A stretch of DNA of 24,510 nt from Roseivirga sp. UBA6061. GTDB lineage: Bacteria > Bacteroidota > Bacteroidia > Cytophagales > Cyclobacteriaceae. The notes under the pieces were generated by a model. That model searched no databases. It saw only the letters and a list, made by a program, of their open reading frames with translations, and had not been told where the DNA came from. Within the stretch, counting starts at the first letter, position 1. Every line of letters starts with the position of its first letter. The DNA lies in the NCBI GenBank assembly GCA_002427745.1, contig DIYF01000184.1, positions 5,659 to 30,168 on the forward strand. The letters are read 5' to 3'. The translations under genes and the position numbers were made by a program. Shown here in pieces: positions 1-10,200 of the stretch.

Positions 1-2
1 TC

Positions 3-1595
3 CATGACGGAGATGTGACCATCCAGGACTTTGAGGTAAGCAATGAGGCAGATGCCGCCCCCGGATCAGAAGTAGAGATTCTGGCAGGCTACGAGTTTGA
101 TGATGTCACCATTTTTAAAGGAATCATCACCAAACAACGCATCTCCACCGGTACGAACAAGAGCTCCTACCTGATGATTGAATGCCGCGATAAAGCCGCA
201 GCAACCACCATTGGTCGTAAAAATGCCTGCTTTCATGAAGTGTCGGACAGCGATGCCATCGAAGAAATACTGGGGAATTATGACCTGAGTCCTGATGTGG
301 AAAGCACCGAGGTAGTGCATAAAGAGCTGGTACAATATCACGCTACGGACTGGGATTTCATTCTAAGCCGCACAGAAGCCAATGGTCAGTTGGTAATGCT
401 ACAGGATGAGAGTTTCATCATTGCCAAACCAGATGCATCCAAGACTCCCGTATTGGTGGCTGGCTACGGAAACAATATCCTCAATTTTGAGGCTGAAACG
501 GAAGCCCGTTTTCAATACGCTGCCGTTACCGGCAAGTCCTGGAGTGCCGCAGATCAGGATTTACTGGAAGATGAAGGCGAAGAACCCGACCTGAAGACAC
601 AGGGAGATCTGCCAGGTGATGAACTGGCAGATGTTATGGGGCTTGATTCACTGGATATGCTCCATCCCGGACAACTGCCCGTGGAAGAACTAAAAGCCAT
701 GGCCAGTGCTCAAATGCTGAAAAGCCGACTGGGCCGTATCATCGGCACGGTTACCATACAGGGCAATGCAGATCTAAAGCTGGGAGAATTCATTACCCTG
801 GAGGGTGTAGGAAATCGCTACAATGGCGATGCCTTTATAACAGGCATTCGCGATGAAATTAACAATGGCAACTGGCTGTCTCATATTCAGTTCGGGCTTT
901 CTCCTGAATGGTTTTACGAGAAGAAAGCCATCAGCCACCCTCCTGCCTCGGGCCTGCTGCCCGCCATCAGTGGCCTGCACATAGGCATCGTGGTACAGCT
1001 GCAGGATGACCCCGACAGCGAAGAGCGGATGTTGATCAAAGTACCCGCTATTGACGCAGAAGATGAAGGAATCTGGGCACGTGTTGCCCGACCCGATGCC
1101 GGAGACAGCCGTGGCATATTCTTTATGCCTGAGATTGATGATGAAGTAGTGGTTGGCTACCTCAACGATGATCCGCGTAACCCGATTGTCCTGGGTGTAT
1201 TGCACAGCAGCGCTAAACCGGCCCCCATTACCGCCAGTGATGACAATCACGAAAAAGGCATTGTAACACGCGATGAGTTGAAGGTCCTCTTCAATGATGA
1301 CCTGAAGAGCATAGAGCTTTCTACCCCTAATGGGAATAAAGTATTGATGTCTGATGATGAAGGAGCCATCAACATTGAGGATGAAAACGGCAACAAGCTT
1401 ATGATGAACTCAGACGGTATCACCATAGAAAGTGCCAAAGACCTGATCCTGAAAGCCACCGGAGATGTAACCGTGGAAGGCACCAACATTGGCATAGCCG
1501 CCAATGCGGAATTTAAAGCAGAGGGCAGTGCCGGTGCAGAGGTATCTACAGGTGCCATTGCGGTACTGAAAGGCTCACTGGTACAAATAAATTAA
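3..1595 (+). CDS. VgrG/Afp8-like spike protein, 5' partial
   Basis: Trimeric central spike of the contractile injection system, which carries the PAAR tip and forms the hub with the baseplate. The frame is open back to base 3 and the residues before the first GTG (base 15) continue the family pattern, so the true start lies upstream; 530 residues are visible. The N-terminal part is the gp27/phage-D-like barrel region. Bases 978 to about 1225 encode a gp5-type OB-fold, recognisable by VVQLQDDPDSEERMLIKVP, the WARVARPDAG segment and DEVVVGYLNDDPRNPIVLG. Bases 1260-1592 encode a repetitive beta-strand tail (STPNGNKVLMSDDEGAINIE and similar), fitting the triple beta-helix needle. It is followed 7 bases later by a small gene and then PAAR, the usual partner. 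No C-terminal effector extension is seen: the needle ends soon after LKGSLVQIN. Assignment to the spike family is firm; the Afp8 equivalence rests on context. Confidence 0.93.
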   Translation, partial: HDGDVTIQDFEVSNEADAAPGSEVEILAGYEFDDVTIFKGIITKQRISTGTNKSSYLMIECRDKAAATTIGRKNACFHEVSDSDAIEEILGNYDLSPDVESTEVVHKELVQYHATDWDFILSRTEANGQLVMLQDESFIIAKPDASKTPVLVAGYGNNILNFEAETEARFQYAAVTGKSWSAADQDLLEDEGEEPDLKTQGDLPGDELADVMGLDSLDMLHPGQLPVEELKAMASAQMLKSRLGRIIGTVTIQGNADLKLGEFITLEGVGNRYNGDAFITGIRDEINNGNWLSHIQFGLSPEWFYEKKAISHPPASGLLPAISGLHIGIVVQLQDDPDSEERMLIKVPAIDAEDEGIWARVARPDAGDSRGIFFMPEIDDEVVVGYLNDDPRNPIVLGVLHSSAKPAPITASDDNHEKGIVTRDELKVLFNDDLKSIELSTPNGNKVLMSDDEGAINIEDENGNKLMMNSDGITIESAKDLILKATGDVTVEGTNIGIAANAEFKAEGSAGAEVSTGAIAVLKGSLVQIN

Positions 1596-1602
1596 ACAGG
1601 AA

Positions 1603-1806
1603 ATGACAGAAGACCATAAACATACAGAATCGGATAAGAGGCCTTTAAACAAAAGGCTTTTGGGCAAACATGTGCAGGAGCGCCTGACCAGAGAACTGTC
1701 TCTGCTTTCAGAAAGGCTCAGCTCAAACCGTAGCCCCTTACTCACATTGAGTGGAGATGCCAGCGAAAACCTGATCTCCCTGCAACCGAACCAAACTACG
1801 GTCTGA
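1603..1806 (+). CDS. small charged protein between spike and PAAR genes, unknown function
   Basis: A 67-residue frame starting at ATG 1603. Its TGA stop shares a base with the ATG of the PAAR gene (TGATG at 1804-1808), an arrangement that suggests translational coupling and supports it being real. The product is hydrophilic: a basic, acidic and His-rich first 20 residues, then a likely helix around GKHVQERLTRELSLLSERL, then a polar tail. It has no signal peptide, membrane segment or metal motif that I recognise. Position suggests a small adaptor or chaperone for the spike tip, but that is inference only. I do not recognise the family. Confidence 0.6.
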   Translation: MTEDHKHTESDKRPLNKRLLGKHVQERLTRELSLLSERLSSNRSPLLTLSGDASENLISLQPNQTTV

Positions 1807-2093
1807 TGGGAGCAGCCGCAAGAGTCGGAGACATGCATACCTGTCCTATGGTGACGGGTACGGTACCCCATGTAGGCGGACCGGTCATGCCTCCCGGAGA
1901 GGTAACAGTGCTGATAGGTGGTATGCCGGCAGCCAAAGTAGGTGACATGTGTACCTGTGCCGGACCACCTGATTCAATTGTCATGGGATCTGCCACTGTG
2001 ATGATCGGAGGAATGCCGGCAGCGAGAATGAATGACACAACAGCACATGGCGGAATGATCGTGGCGGGATGCCCGACAGTCCTGATAGGATAA
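1806..2093 (+). CDS. PAAR-domain spike tip protein (Afp10-like)
   Basis: Single-domain PAAR protein of 95 residues that should cap the VgrG needle as a sharp metal-binding cone. It shows the family's internal repeats: VGDMHTC near residues 7-13, VLIGGMPAAKVGDMCTC near the middle, VMIGGMPAARMNDTTAHGG, and a final GCPTVLIG. The His and Cys residues in these segments (H11, C13, H22, the CTC pair, the late His and Cys) are candidates for the zinc or iron site that PAAR proteins use; which ones bind metal cannot be read from sequence alone. No N- or C-terminal toxin extension is present, so any cargo must be carried elsewhere. The start overlaps the upstream stop by one base. Confidence 0.95.
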   Translation: MGAAARVGDMHTCPMVTGTVPHVGGPVMPPGEVTVLIGGMPAAKVGDMCTCAGPPDSIVMGSATVMIGGMPAARMNDTTAHGGMIVAGCPTVLIG

Positions 2094-2097
2094 AGCA

Positions 2098-2526
2098 ATG
2101 AAAGAACAAGAAACGAACAGATCATTTTTAGGAAGAGGCTGGAGCTTTCCTCCTCAGTTTGTGCGAAGCGAACTTGGCTCTTCCCGCCTTCAGATGAGTG
2201 AAGGTGAGCAGGACATACTGGAATCGCTCAGAATACTTTTGAGCACCAGCATGGGAGAACGCGTCATGCTGCCTGCTTATGGTTGCGACCTGGCCAATAT
2301 GTCTTTCCAGGGTGTTTCGAGCTCTTTTCTTACCTACGTCAAAGATATTGTGCACGTGGCCATCAGAACCCACGAGCCCCGCATTGATCTGGAATCTGTA
2401 GAAATCGTCACTGATCAGATCCTCGAAGGTATTGTCATCATAGAAGTAGACTATGTGGTCAGGGCTACCAATACCCGCACCAACTTCGTCTACCCCTACT
2501 ACATCAACGAAGCAACCGACCTTTAA
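2098..2526 (+). CDS. gp25-like baseplate wedge protein (Afp9-like)
   Basis: Small baseplate protein of 142 residues in the T4 gp25 / TssE / Afp9 family, which nucleates sheath assembly at the baseplate. The key signature is GERVMLPAYGCDL at residues 53-65, after the helix EGEQDILESLRILLSTSM. This matches the family pattern of a helix followed by G-E-R-x-M-x-P-x-x-G. The C-terminal half is alternating strand (IVIIEVDYVVRATNTRTNFVYPYY), as expected for the fold. Start ATG 2098 is four bases after the PAAR stop, and the stop directly abuts the ATG of the next baseplate gene. Length is normal for the family. Confidence 0.93.
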   Translation: MKEQETNRSFLGRGWSFPPQFVRSELGSSRLQMSEGEQDILESLRILLSTSMGERVMLPAYGCDLANMSFQGVSSSFLTYVKDIVHVAIRTHEPRIDLESVEIVTDQILEGIVIIEVDYVVRATNTRTNFVYPYYINEATDL

Positions 2527-5500
2527 ATGAATGGAGAAAACACATATCGCAATCCCCTGGTACGTGATGGTCAAAGTCAGGCGGCCCGTACTTTGCCGGC
2601 CCTGTCACCCGATTACATCAAGGTAGACGAGCGCGACCGTGATGACCTCATCTCCTTTGCCAGTGAATACAGTAAACTCATACAGTACTATGATGAGGAC
2701 AACCAACGCAACGGCAACTGGGGAGAATTCTTCAAAAAAGGCACTAGTCCGGATGAGCCTCACTATGCCTTGTTCCTGGCATTCACATGGCTTTTTCGCC
2801 TGCTCCAAAAAGATCTGAACACCATTACCGAGCGACACCTGAACTACTACTACAGGGAAATCCTGAAGCTCAGGCATAAACCTGCTAAGGCCGATACAGT
2901 TCACTTGCTCTTTGAGCTGGCCAAAAACATTGATCAGCAACTGCTGAAAAAAGGAACACTGCTCAAAGCCGGAAAAGATGCACTGGGCAAAGACCTGTTC
3001 TATGCCATTGACAAAGACATTGTACTCAATAAAACCAGAGTTACGGCATTGAAAACCCTCTTCAGGGAATCTTTCTTTGACGAAAACGGGAAGCTGAAAA
3101 AGGTAGACGGTTATGGCTTGTACGCCTCCCCGGTAGCTGACTCTACAGATGGCCTTGGAGAAGATAAGGATCTGGAAACCCTCAGCTGGAAGCTTCTGGG
3201 TGAATCACAGACCGGAGAAACCAAAAGTATGCCTAAGGCGGAAGTGGGTTTTGCGATCTCCTCTCCTATGCTTTTGCTAAAAGAAGGTACACGTCATATC
3301 AGACTTGAAATAATACTGGCCAGGACCTTATACTACGACTTTCTGCCCTACTTCCTGGCCCAGTCACTGGGAAACAGCTCTATGCTGGAAGAAGACGTGA
3401 CTGCCCTGCAGGATCTGCTTGCCAGCGTCACCTCCATTGGCGAAACCAATGATGAACAAAAAGCCCTGATAGGTAAAATTGAGCCTGTGCTCAAGATATC
3501 GCTGAAAGCACTCGCTAAGCCGGAACTGGAAAAGGATGCTACCTTTCTCACGGAAGGAAAGGAGCCCAAAAATGAAACCGGAAAGCGCCTGAGGGCATGG
3601 TGGGAACAGCTGGGACTCGGCTTAACTACTATCGAAGGAGAAGCTGAAGCCGATAATCTTAGCAAAGCCAGGACCTTCTCCACCCTGCTGTCCATGATGG
3701 ACTATTATCTGAACCTCGTTCTGAAGCAAAGCTTCGTTTTGTCACTGAGTGGTGCAGAAGAATGGATAGGTCCCTTTACCGTCAATGCAACTGCCGGCCA
3801 TAGTACCAACCTTTCCATAGAACTGGAGCTATCCGTGGAAGACCCGGCAGTAGTAGCATACCAGGAAGAACTGCTGGCAGGAGGTTTTGGTGATTCACAC
3901 CCTCTGATGAGGGTTATGCTTAATACCACTGACGATTATCGCTACAGCATCTTAAAAGACCTGCGTCCTACAGAGTACAAGCTGGAGGTTGGGGCCAAAG
4001 GTCTGAAAGACCTGGTGCTTCAAAATGACACGGCCAACCTGAATCCCAACAAGACCTTTCAGCCTTTCGGACCTCAGGCAGCTCTTAAAACCAACTTTTA
4101 TATCGGTAGCGAAGAGGCATTCCAGAAAAAATTATCAGATCTCACAATTCATGTCACCTGGTCAGATCTGCCCGATAGCCTCAAAGAACATTACAAAGTA
4201 TTCAACAGCGATCTCTCTGAACATTGGGATCAGGTGATCAAAGAACAACTGGCTGCCATTGATGCGGAAGAACAAAAACTCCATGAGGCCTTTCAGAGTG
4301 AAGAGCAACAAAAACTCTTTGAGCAGGATCCGGATCTGTTAAAGAAATACAAACAGGAACTGAAAGACAATCTTAAGAACCTGTCGGACTATCGCAATAA
4401 AGTGGCTAACAGTAAAGAAGACATGGCCATTGACGATAGCTTCTTTAAAGGCAGCTTTGAGATGCTAAATGGTGGAAAATGGCAATCACTGGCTGAGCAT
4501 AACGCCAGGGAAGTCAGACTATTCGATAAAGGAAATCCGGACAAACGAACTTTCACACTGAAACGCCCGTCCGGCAGCGATACCCTCTACAAACGTCCGG
4601 GTAAAATCCGATCGATTACCAGGTTTGATAACAGCAGCCTGGAAGGCTTTGTGAAACTACAGCTCACCAGTCCATCGCAGGGCAGGTTCAAAGGTTTTGG
4701 TCACTCACGTTTTCAGAAACTTTATACTGAGAAGATCATTGAGCAACTCAAACCTCAAAATGCTTCGGCAACGATAGAGCTCCCCAATGAGCCCTATACC
4801 CCTGCCATTGCTGAGATATCAGTAGACTACTTCTCTAAGCTGGTGATAAACCCTGAAGACGGTAATGAGGCCCATGAAAAGATATTCCATATTCATCCTT
4901 TCGGGGTAGCCGAGCCATCACTAAAAGGCTCGGCTGAAAAGCCACTGACGGTTCTCCCGGCCAATACTTCAGAGGGAGCCTTGTATATCGGGCTCGAAAG
5001 TCTCACACCCGCCCAAAACCTGTCGATCCTCTTCCAGCTCAACGAGAAAACAGTAGACCATGAATTTGTGGGTAAAGTAGGTGTTACCTGGAGCTACCTG
5101 CATAACAACGAGTGGATCGATTTTGACCCGAACGACATCCTTGAAGACAGTACCGAAGTCTTTACCCGGTCAGGGATTGTGACCTTCCAGATGCCTAAAC
5201 TCATTTCCGATACCAATACACTCCTGCCATTAGGTAAATACTGGATCAGAGCAACGGTACCTGATAATACCTTAGGTGTGGCCGATGCCCTGCACATTGC
5301 CGCACAAGCCGTTACCGCTTCTTTTACAGACCATGACAATGACCCGAATCACCTGGCCAATCCACTGGCCTCTGAATCTATCAAGAAGCTCAGAACAAGC
5401 AATTCGGCCATCAAATCTGTTACTCAGTCCTACCCCTCATTCAATGGTCAGTTGAAAGAAGAAGATGATACTTTCCATACCCGGGTAAGTGAACGTCTGA

Positions 5501-6264
5501 GACATAAAGGCAGAAGCATATCCATCTGGGACTATGAACACATAATTCTCGAGGCTTTCCCCAAGGTATATAAGGTCAAATGCCTCAACCACTATGATCC
5601 TGAGCAGACTCCCTGTCGAAAAGAAATGAGCCCGGGAGCGGTAACGCTTATTGTACTGTCCAGAGGTGAAGATGAAACAGAAGTAAGCAGAAAGCTGGCG
5701 CCTGTTACCAATGTGATTACCCTTAATAGCATCAAAGAACTGCTCAAAGACATCACGCCCCCTTTCGTTGCTGCCAGGAACAAGCTTTTTGTAAAGAACC
5801 CGGGCTATACCCGGATAAGAATTGAATCCGGTATCAAATTCCATCAAGGAATAGATGAGGTATACTACCAAAAAGAGCTCAAAACTGATCTGATGCGTCT
5901 TCTTTCGCCCTGGGCCTTTGACGAAACTCATGATATCGCCTTTGAAAGGAAACTCTACAAGTCACACATCATCAACTATATAGAGGAACTGCACTATGTC
6001 GACTTCGTCTGCTGCTTCAAGGTCATGAAAGTAGTCGATGGCAAGGCCTCTGACCCAATAGAGGAAGAGATCATTGCTGTTGACGGCCCTGCCGACATTC
6101 TCATTTCTGATGATGCGCACATTATTCATCCTGTGGAAGGTGACACCTGCGATTGTGAAAAGCTGGGAGGCACTAAAAAAGAACAGGAACAAGTAATAGC
6201 CAGCGGCATAGGTGCCATGGTGATAGAAACAAATTTTCAAGTGGCCCAAAACACACTACTATGA
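2527..6264 (+). CDS. giant baseplate wedge protein (Afp11-like, baseplate J/gp6-like)
   Basis: Protein of 1245 residues that should form, with the Afp12-like protein, the baseplate wedge around the spike. The N-terminal 130 residues are helical (SFASEYSKLIQYYDEDN, WLFRLLQKDL), typical of Afp11 homologues. The best signature is the C-terminal baseplate-J-like stretch: FHTRVSERLRHKG around residue 988, then WDYEHIILEAFPKVYKVKCL, with the later TRIRIESGIKFHQGIDE and LMRLLSPWAF. These are conserved in eCIS and type VI subtype iv wedge proteins. A charged coiled-coil-like segment rich in E, K and Q lies at about residues 565-630 (bases 4219-4420). The ATG abuts the gp25-like stop, and the stop overlaps the next ATG by four bases (ATGA), so coupling is likely. 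No truncation is seen. Confidence 0.9.
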   Translation: MNGENTYRNPLVRDGQSQAARTLPALSPDYIKVDERDRDDLISFASEYSKLIQYYDEDNQRNGNWGEFFKKGTSPDEPHYALFLAFTWLFRLLQKDLNTITERHLNYYYREILKLRHKPAKADTVHLLFELAKNIDQQLLKKGTLLKAGKDALGKDLFYAIDKDIVLNKTRVTALKTLFRESFFDENGKLKKVDGYGLYASPVADSTDGLGEDKDLETLSWKLLGESQTGETKSMPKAEVGFAISSPMLLLKEGTRHIRLEIILARTLYYDFLPYFLAQSLGNSSMLEEDVTALQDLLASVTSIGETNDEQKALIGKIEPVLKISLKALAKPELEKDATFLTEGKEPKNETGKRLRAWWEQLGLGLTTIEGEAEADNLSKARTFSTLLSMMDYYLNLVLKQSFVLSLSGAEEWIGPFTVNATAGHSTNLSIELELSVEDPAVVAYQEELLAGGFGDSHPLMRVMLNTTDDYRYSILKDLRPTEYKLEVGAKGLKDLVLQNDTANLNPNKTFQPFGPQAALKTNFYIGSEEAFQKKLSDLTIHVTWSDLPDSLKEHYKVFNSDLSEHWDQVIKEQLAAIDAEEQKLHEAFQSEEQQKLFEQDPDLLKKYKQELKDNLKNLSDYRNKVANSKEDMAIDDSFFKGSFEMLNGGKWQSLAEHNAREVRLFDKGNPDKRTFTLKRPSGSDTLYKRPGKIRSITRFDNSSLEGFVKLQLTSPSQGRFKGFGHSRFQKLYTEKIIEQLKPQNASATIELPNEPYTPAIAEISVDYFSKLVINPEDGNEAHEKIFHIHPFGVAEPSLKGSAEKPLTVLPANTSEGALYIGLESLTPAQNLSILFQLNEKTVDHEFVGKVGVTWSYLHNNEWIDFDPNDILEDSTEVFTRSGIVTFQMPKLISDTNTLLPLGKYWIRATVPDNTLGVADALHIAAQAVTASFTDHDNDPNHLANPLASESIKKLRTSNSAIKSVTQSYPSFNGQLKEEDDTFHTRVSERLRHKGRSISIWDYEHIILEAFPKVYKVKCLNHYDPEQTPCRKEMSPGAVTLIVLSRGEDETEVSRKLAPVTNVITLNSIKELLKDITPPFVAARNKLFVKNPGYTRIRIESGIKFHQGIDEVYYQKELKTDLMRLLSPWAFDETHDIAFERKLYKSHIINYIEELHYVDFVCCFKVMKVVDGKASDPIEEEIIAVDGPADILISDDAHIIHPVEGDTCDCEKLGGTKKEQEQVIASGIGAMVIETNFQVAQNTLL

Positions 6265-7253
6265 GCACGACAACAATTATAGAAACCCTGGAAGGGCTGT
6301 TTAAAGCCGGAGCCAAACCAACTGAAGATGACTTCAAAAAGCTCATTAACACCTACCTGGTGAATGACAATAACAAAGTGGGTATTGGCACCACAGAACC
6401 AAAAAACAACCTCGATATCAAGGGAAAAGCGATTATCGGAACTGCCTTTGCAGGAAAGGAAACAGCACCTTCCAATGGACTGATTGTTGAAGGAAATGTA
6501 GGCATAGGCCATGAGTTTGCAGATGAGGCACTCCATGTGAAAGGAAGCCTGAAACTGGAAGAAGGCGGACTGATTATAGGAGGTCAGCAGGTGATCAACG
6601 AAGCCGGAGTCTGGCAGGGCAAGCTCCCTGATCAGGACGGAGGAGATGAAGAACAGGGCTCAGCCCACTGGTCGGATGGTGATGACAAAGTGACTACCAC
6701 TGTGAAAGTAGGTATAGGTCAGACCAATCCTACAGCCGATTTGCATGTAAACGGAAACGTACAGATAGACCAGGGTCAGTTGAAAGTGGATGGACTGCTT
6801 ACCAAAAAGCAAGTCGCATTTACTGCTCAGGGCTATAACAAGGAGATGTCAGACACCAACGGGCACATCACTTTTCAGACAGTCCTGGACCAGGCTCACC
6901 CCTCTCCTTTCAACTTTTTTAACAATTCTGTATTTCAGCCCGATGCGGCTCATGCTGGTCTCTACTTCATAACGGTAAGTCTGACTATTACGGAAAAAGA
7001 GGATACGCAGGTTCCCGGAGATGATGATAAGGAAGATCCTGCTGTCACCGGCCCTGATCCTCTGGACGCTCAGATCAGTCTGCATATCAACGGAGAGAAT
7101 GATCCTCTATTGGTCGTAAGACCTCCCGGTTCATGCTCTCATGCCAGTGCCTCCATTGTGCACAGCTTTGACGGCAATACCGGACTGACACTTCAGTCTG
7201 ACATGCCCGGTATCAACTTCGACCAAATCATCCTGACAGCCTATAGACTCTAA
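6261..7253 (+). CDS. fibre-like protein with VGIG repeats and a C1q-like C-terminal head
   Basis: A 330-residue protein built like a short fibre. Residues 1-38 form a helical docking segment (LEGLFKAGAKPTEDDFKKLI), a pattern I associate with Bacteroidota tail-fibre-like proteins. Three stalk repeats follow at about residues 40, 80 and 150: VGIGTTEPKNNLDIKG, VGIGHEFADEALHVKG and VGIGQTNPTADLHVNG. Residues 185-330 resemble a C1q/TNF-type jelly roll: VAFTAQGYN at its start, FNNSVFQPDAAHAGLYFITV in the middle, then AQISLHINGE, SASIVHSFDGNTGLTL and IILTAYRL at the end. An acidic insert lies at 245-266. By position between two wedge genes it is likely attached to the baseplate, and it could bind a target surface. 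The C1q call is from pattern only and needs a profile search. Confidence 0.72.
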   Translation: MSTTTIIETLEGLFKAGAKPTEDDFKKLINTYLVNDNNKVGIGTTEPKNNLDIKGKAIIGTAFAGKETAPSNGLIVEGNVGIGHEFADEALHVKGSLKLEEGGLIIGGQQVINEAGVWQGKLPDQDGGDEEQGSAHWSDGDDKVTTTVKVGIGQTNPTADLHVNGNVQIDQGQLKVDGLLTKKQVAFTAQGYNKEMSDTNGHITFQTVLDQAHPSPFNFFNNSVFQPDAAHAGLYFITVSLTITEKEDTQVPGDDDKEDPAVTGPDPLDAQISLHINGENDPLLVVRPPGSCSHASASIVHSFDGNTGLTLQSDMPGINFDQIILTAYRL

Positions 7254-7264
7254 AGCCTGCACAA

Positions 7265-10200
7265 GTGAGTGAAATACTGAACATATCGAGAAAGGCACCG
7301 GAATCAAGAGCCAAAGACTTCGACAAGCTCACCGATGATGGTATCCGCTATATACAACGGGTAGCGGGTAACAACTGGACAGACTACAACAGCCATGATC
7401 CGGGAATCACTATGCTACAGGCACTCTCCTATGGTATCAATGATCTGGCCTATCGTACTTCCTTTAAGATTGAAGACCTCCTGGCTGAAAACAACGGCAA
7501 AGCCGGTAAACAAGAGCATTTCTTCAAACCCAGCGAAATACTCTCTGTCAACCCTGTAAGTATTAAGGATCTTCGCAAAATCATCATTGATGTAACAGGC
7601 ATTAAAAATGCATGGGTAGAGCCCAGAGTCGAAAATGATTTTTACTCAGATGGCCCTGAGATATATCATAATACAGAAGAAGCCCGTCTGAGCTATGATG
7701 CCTTTAAGGAAGAAGCACCGATATCCCTCATCGGACTCTACGATGTCCTACTGGAATTTGAATACGACCCCGTTTTCGGAGATCTCAACAGTAACTTCGT
7801 CAACCTTCCCCTGGAAATAAATGACCCTCAGTCTCAGTTGAATGGCTTCAAGGCCATGATAGCAGGACAGTTTCCATACTGGGACGACAAGCTCTTCCCT
7901 GATACCGATCCCGACATGCTTTCAGAGGAGCAGCAAAACGAGTTTAAAAGATCACTTTTGCTGGATCACCTGCAGGATGTGGATGTGACCTTTTACAGAG
8001 GCCACGACAAATTCAGAATTAGTCTTGAAGACATCAGGCACCTGCCACAAAACCGGGGCAGTATTGAAGTGAGAGATCGCATCTCAGGCAATCGCCTGCC
8101 TGACGCAGAGAAAGAGCTCGAACTGGCCATGCAGGAGGTACTCGGTCAGCTTGCTGAAAAGTACTACAACAAGGTAATTCTGGTAAGACAGCTGGTAAAA
8201 AGCGTAAACAATCGCTTACAAAAGCACCGCAACCTCTGTGAAGACTTTATCAACTTTAAATCACTGAAGGTAAAAGAATTAGCCCTCTGTATTAAAGTTG
8301 ATCTTAAGCATGAGGCTATCCCTGATAAGGTACTCTCCCGCATCTTTTATGCGCTGGAGCTTTTCCTGGCTCCTGCTCTCGAATGGACCTCCATCAGCGA
8401 ACTGCTGGATCGCAAGGTAGCCATGGATGAAATATTCGAAGGCCCCCTACTGAATCACGGCTTCCTCTCTGACGACCAGTTGCAGGTGACTGATCGGAGA
8501 AAAATGATCTACATCTCAGATCTGATCAACGTCATCTCAGATATTACCGGAGTAGAGTTTTTGGGAGAAATTGAGGTAGGTCTGAAATACGGAAGGCAGT
8601 TTGAGCCTTACAAGGGTGATGACCAGTGGCATGTCAGCCTTACCGATAGCGATGTGGATGCTGACTACTATGTGCCTCGCCTCAATATAGATCATTCCAA
8701 TATCCGTTTCTATAAGAACGGAATCCCTCTCTCAACAAACAGGGATGTCGTCAACGACCAGTTGAGCAGGCTGAGAGCCAGGGGAGTCAAAGCCCGTCAG
8801 ACGGATACATATACAGACTCCCTGCCAGCCGGCATTGACCGCAATGTGGGTGAGTACACCTCAATTCAATCAGAGCTGCCTCTCACCTACGGCATCGGAG
8901 AATATGGCTTGTCCAGTACAGAAAGTGACCTGCGAAAGGCACAGGCAAACCAGCTCAAAGGCTACCTGCTGGTATTTGAGCAGCTCCTGACCAACTACCT
9001 GGCCCAGCTCAGGAATATCAACCAGCTATTCTCTCTCGATACCGATGTAAGACATACCTATTTTGTGCAGGACCTGTATGAGGTACCCAACCTCGCTCAT
9101 CTCCTCACCGACTTTCTGACAGAAGGAGACTTTAGCAGCAATCCGCGAAACGATAACTCTAAAGATTTTAAAGCTAAATGGAACAGCTTTATTGAGAATG
9201 CCGAGAATGCTTATATCACCCATGTCGGGCAACTGGCAGAAGGCCATCAGGTCAACGATTCCGGAGAAACTGAATCTGTCTTTGTTGACCGCAGAAATCG
9301 ATTCCTGGATCATCTCCTGGCCCGTTTTGGTGAGCATATAGATGATTATGCGAATATTATGCACAGCATTGATTCTGATGTTTCCGGCTATCAGCTCATT
9401 GAAGACAAAGCGCTTTTGCTCAAAGATTATCCGAAAATCAGTGCCAATCGCGGCAAAGGTGCTGACTACACAAGTCCTCATGCCCAAAGCTCAGGTCTGG
9501 AAATGAGAATTGCCCGTTTGCTGGGTATTGGTGCACCACAGGAAAATTCAGACCGGGCCACCTTTCACCACATAACAAATGACGAGGGACAATTCGGCTA
9601 TATACTGAAAAATAAAGCTGGTCAGGTGGTACTGCAGGGTACAGAATTCTACGAAGAGGAAAAGGTACTCACAGAAATCCAGGTACTGCTTACTGATCAT
9701 GGGCTTGAAGCAGCCAACTACACCCGCAAAGCTGAAGATGCCGATAGTTTTTATTTCGAATTCAGCGTAAAGGGCAAAGTCATTGGCCGCAGCCCCTCGC
9801 TCAGTGGTGATACAGACAGGCGACTGGAACAGATCATGCTGTGCATAGACCATCTGCGCATGCATGAGGAACAGGTACTGATCATTGAGCACTTGCTATT
9901 AAGGCCGCGCCTCATTCATCGCGATAAGCTCCTGCCCGTGTATAAGGTGGAAGATGACCACGGCCATAGTGTTTGCTGTCCCGGTAACAACGATCCCTAC
10001 TCTTTTATTATCAGTGTAGTATTGCCCAGCTGGCCAGCACGCTTCAGAAACCTCGATTTCAGACGCTATGTAGAAGAACGCATCAGACTGGAAACACCCG
10101 CTCATATCTTCCCGAAGATCTGCTGGGTGACCAAAGACACCATGACCACCCTGGACCAGTCACTTGCCGCCTGGAAATCTGCTATGGCCGGCATTGACTT

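Noticed and set aside
774..1250. 158-residue minus-strand frame across the spike gene
   Set aside because: The + strand frame here encodes a clear VgrG OB-fold, so the antisense frame is a shadow.
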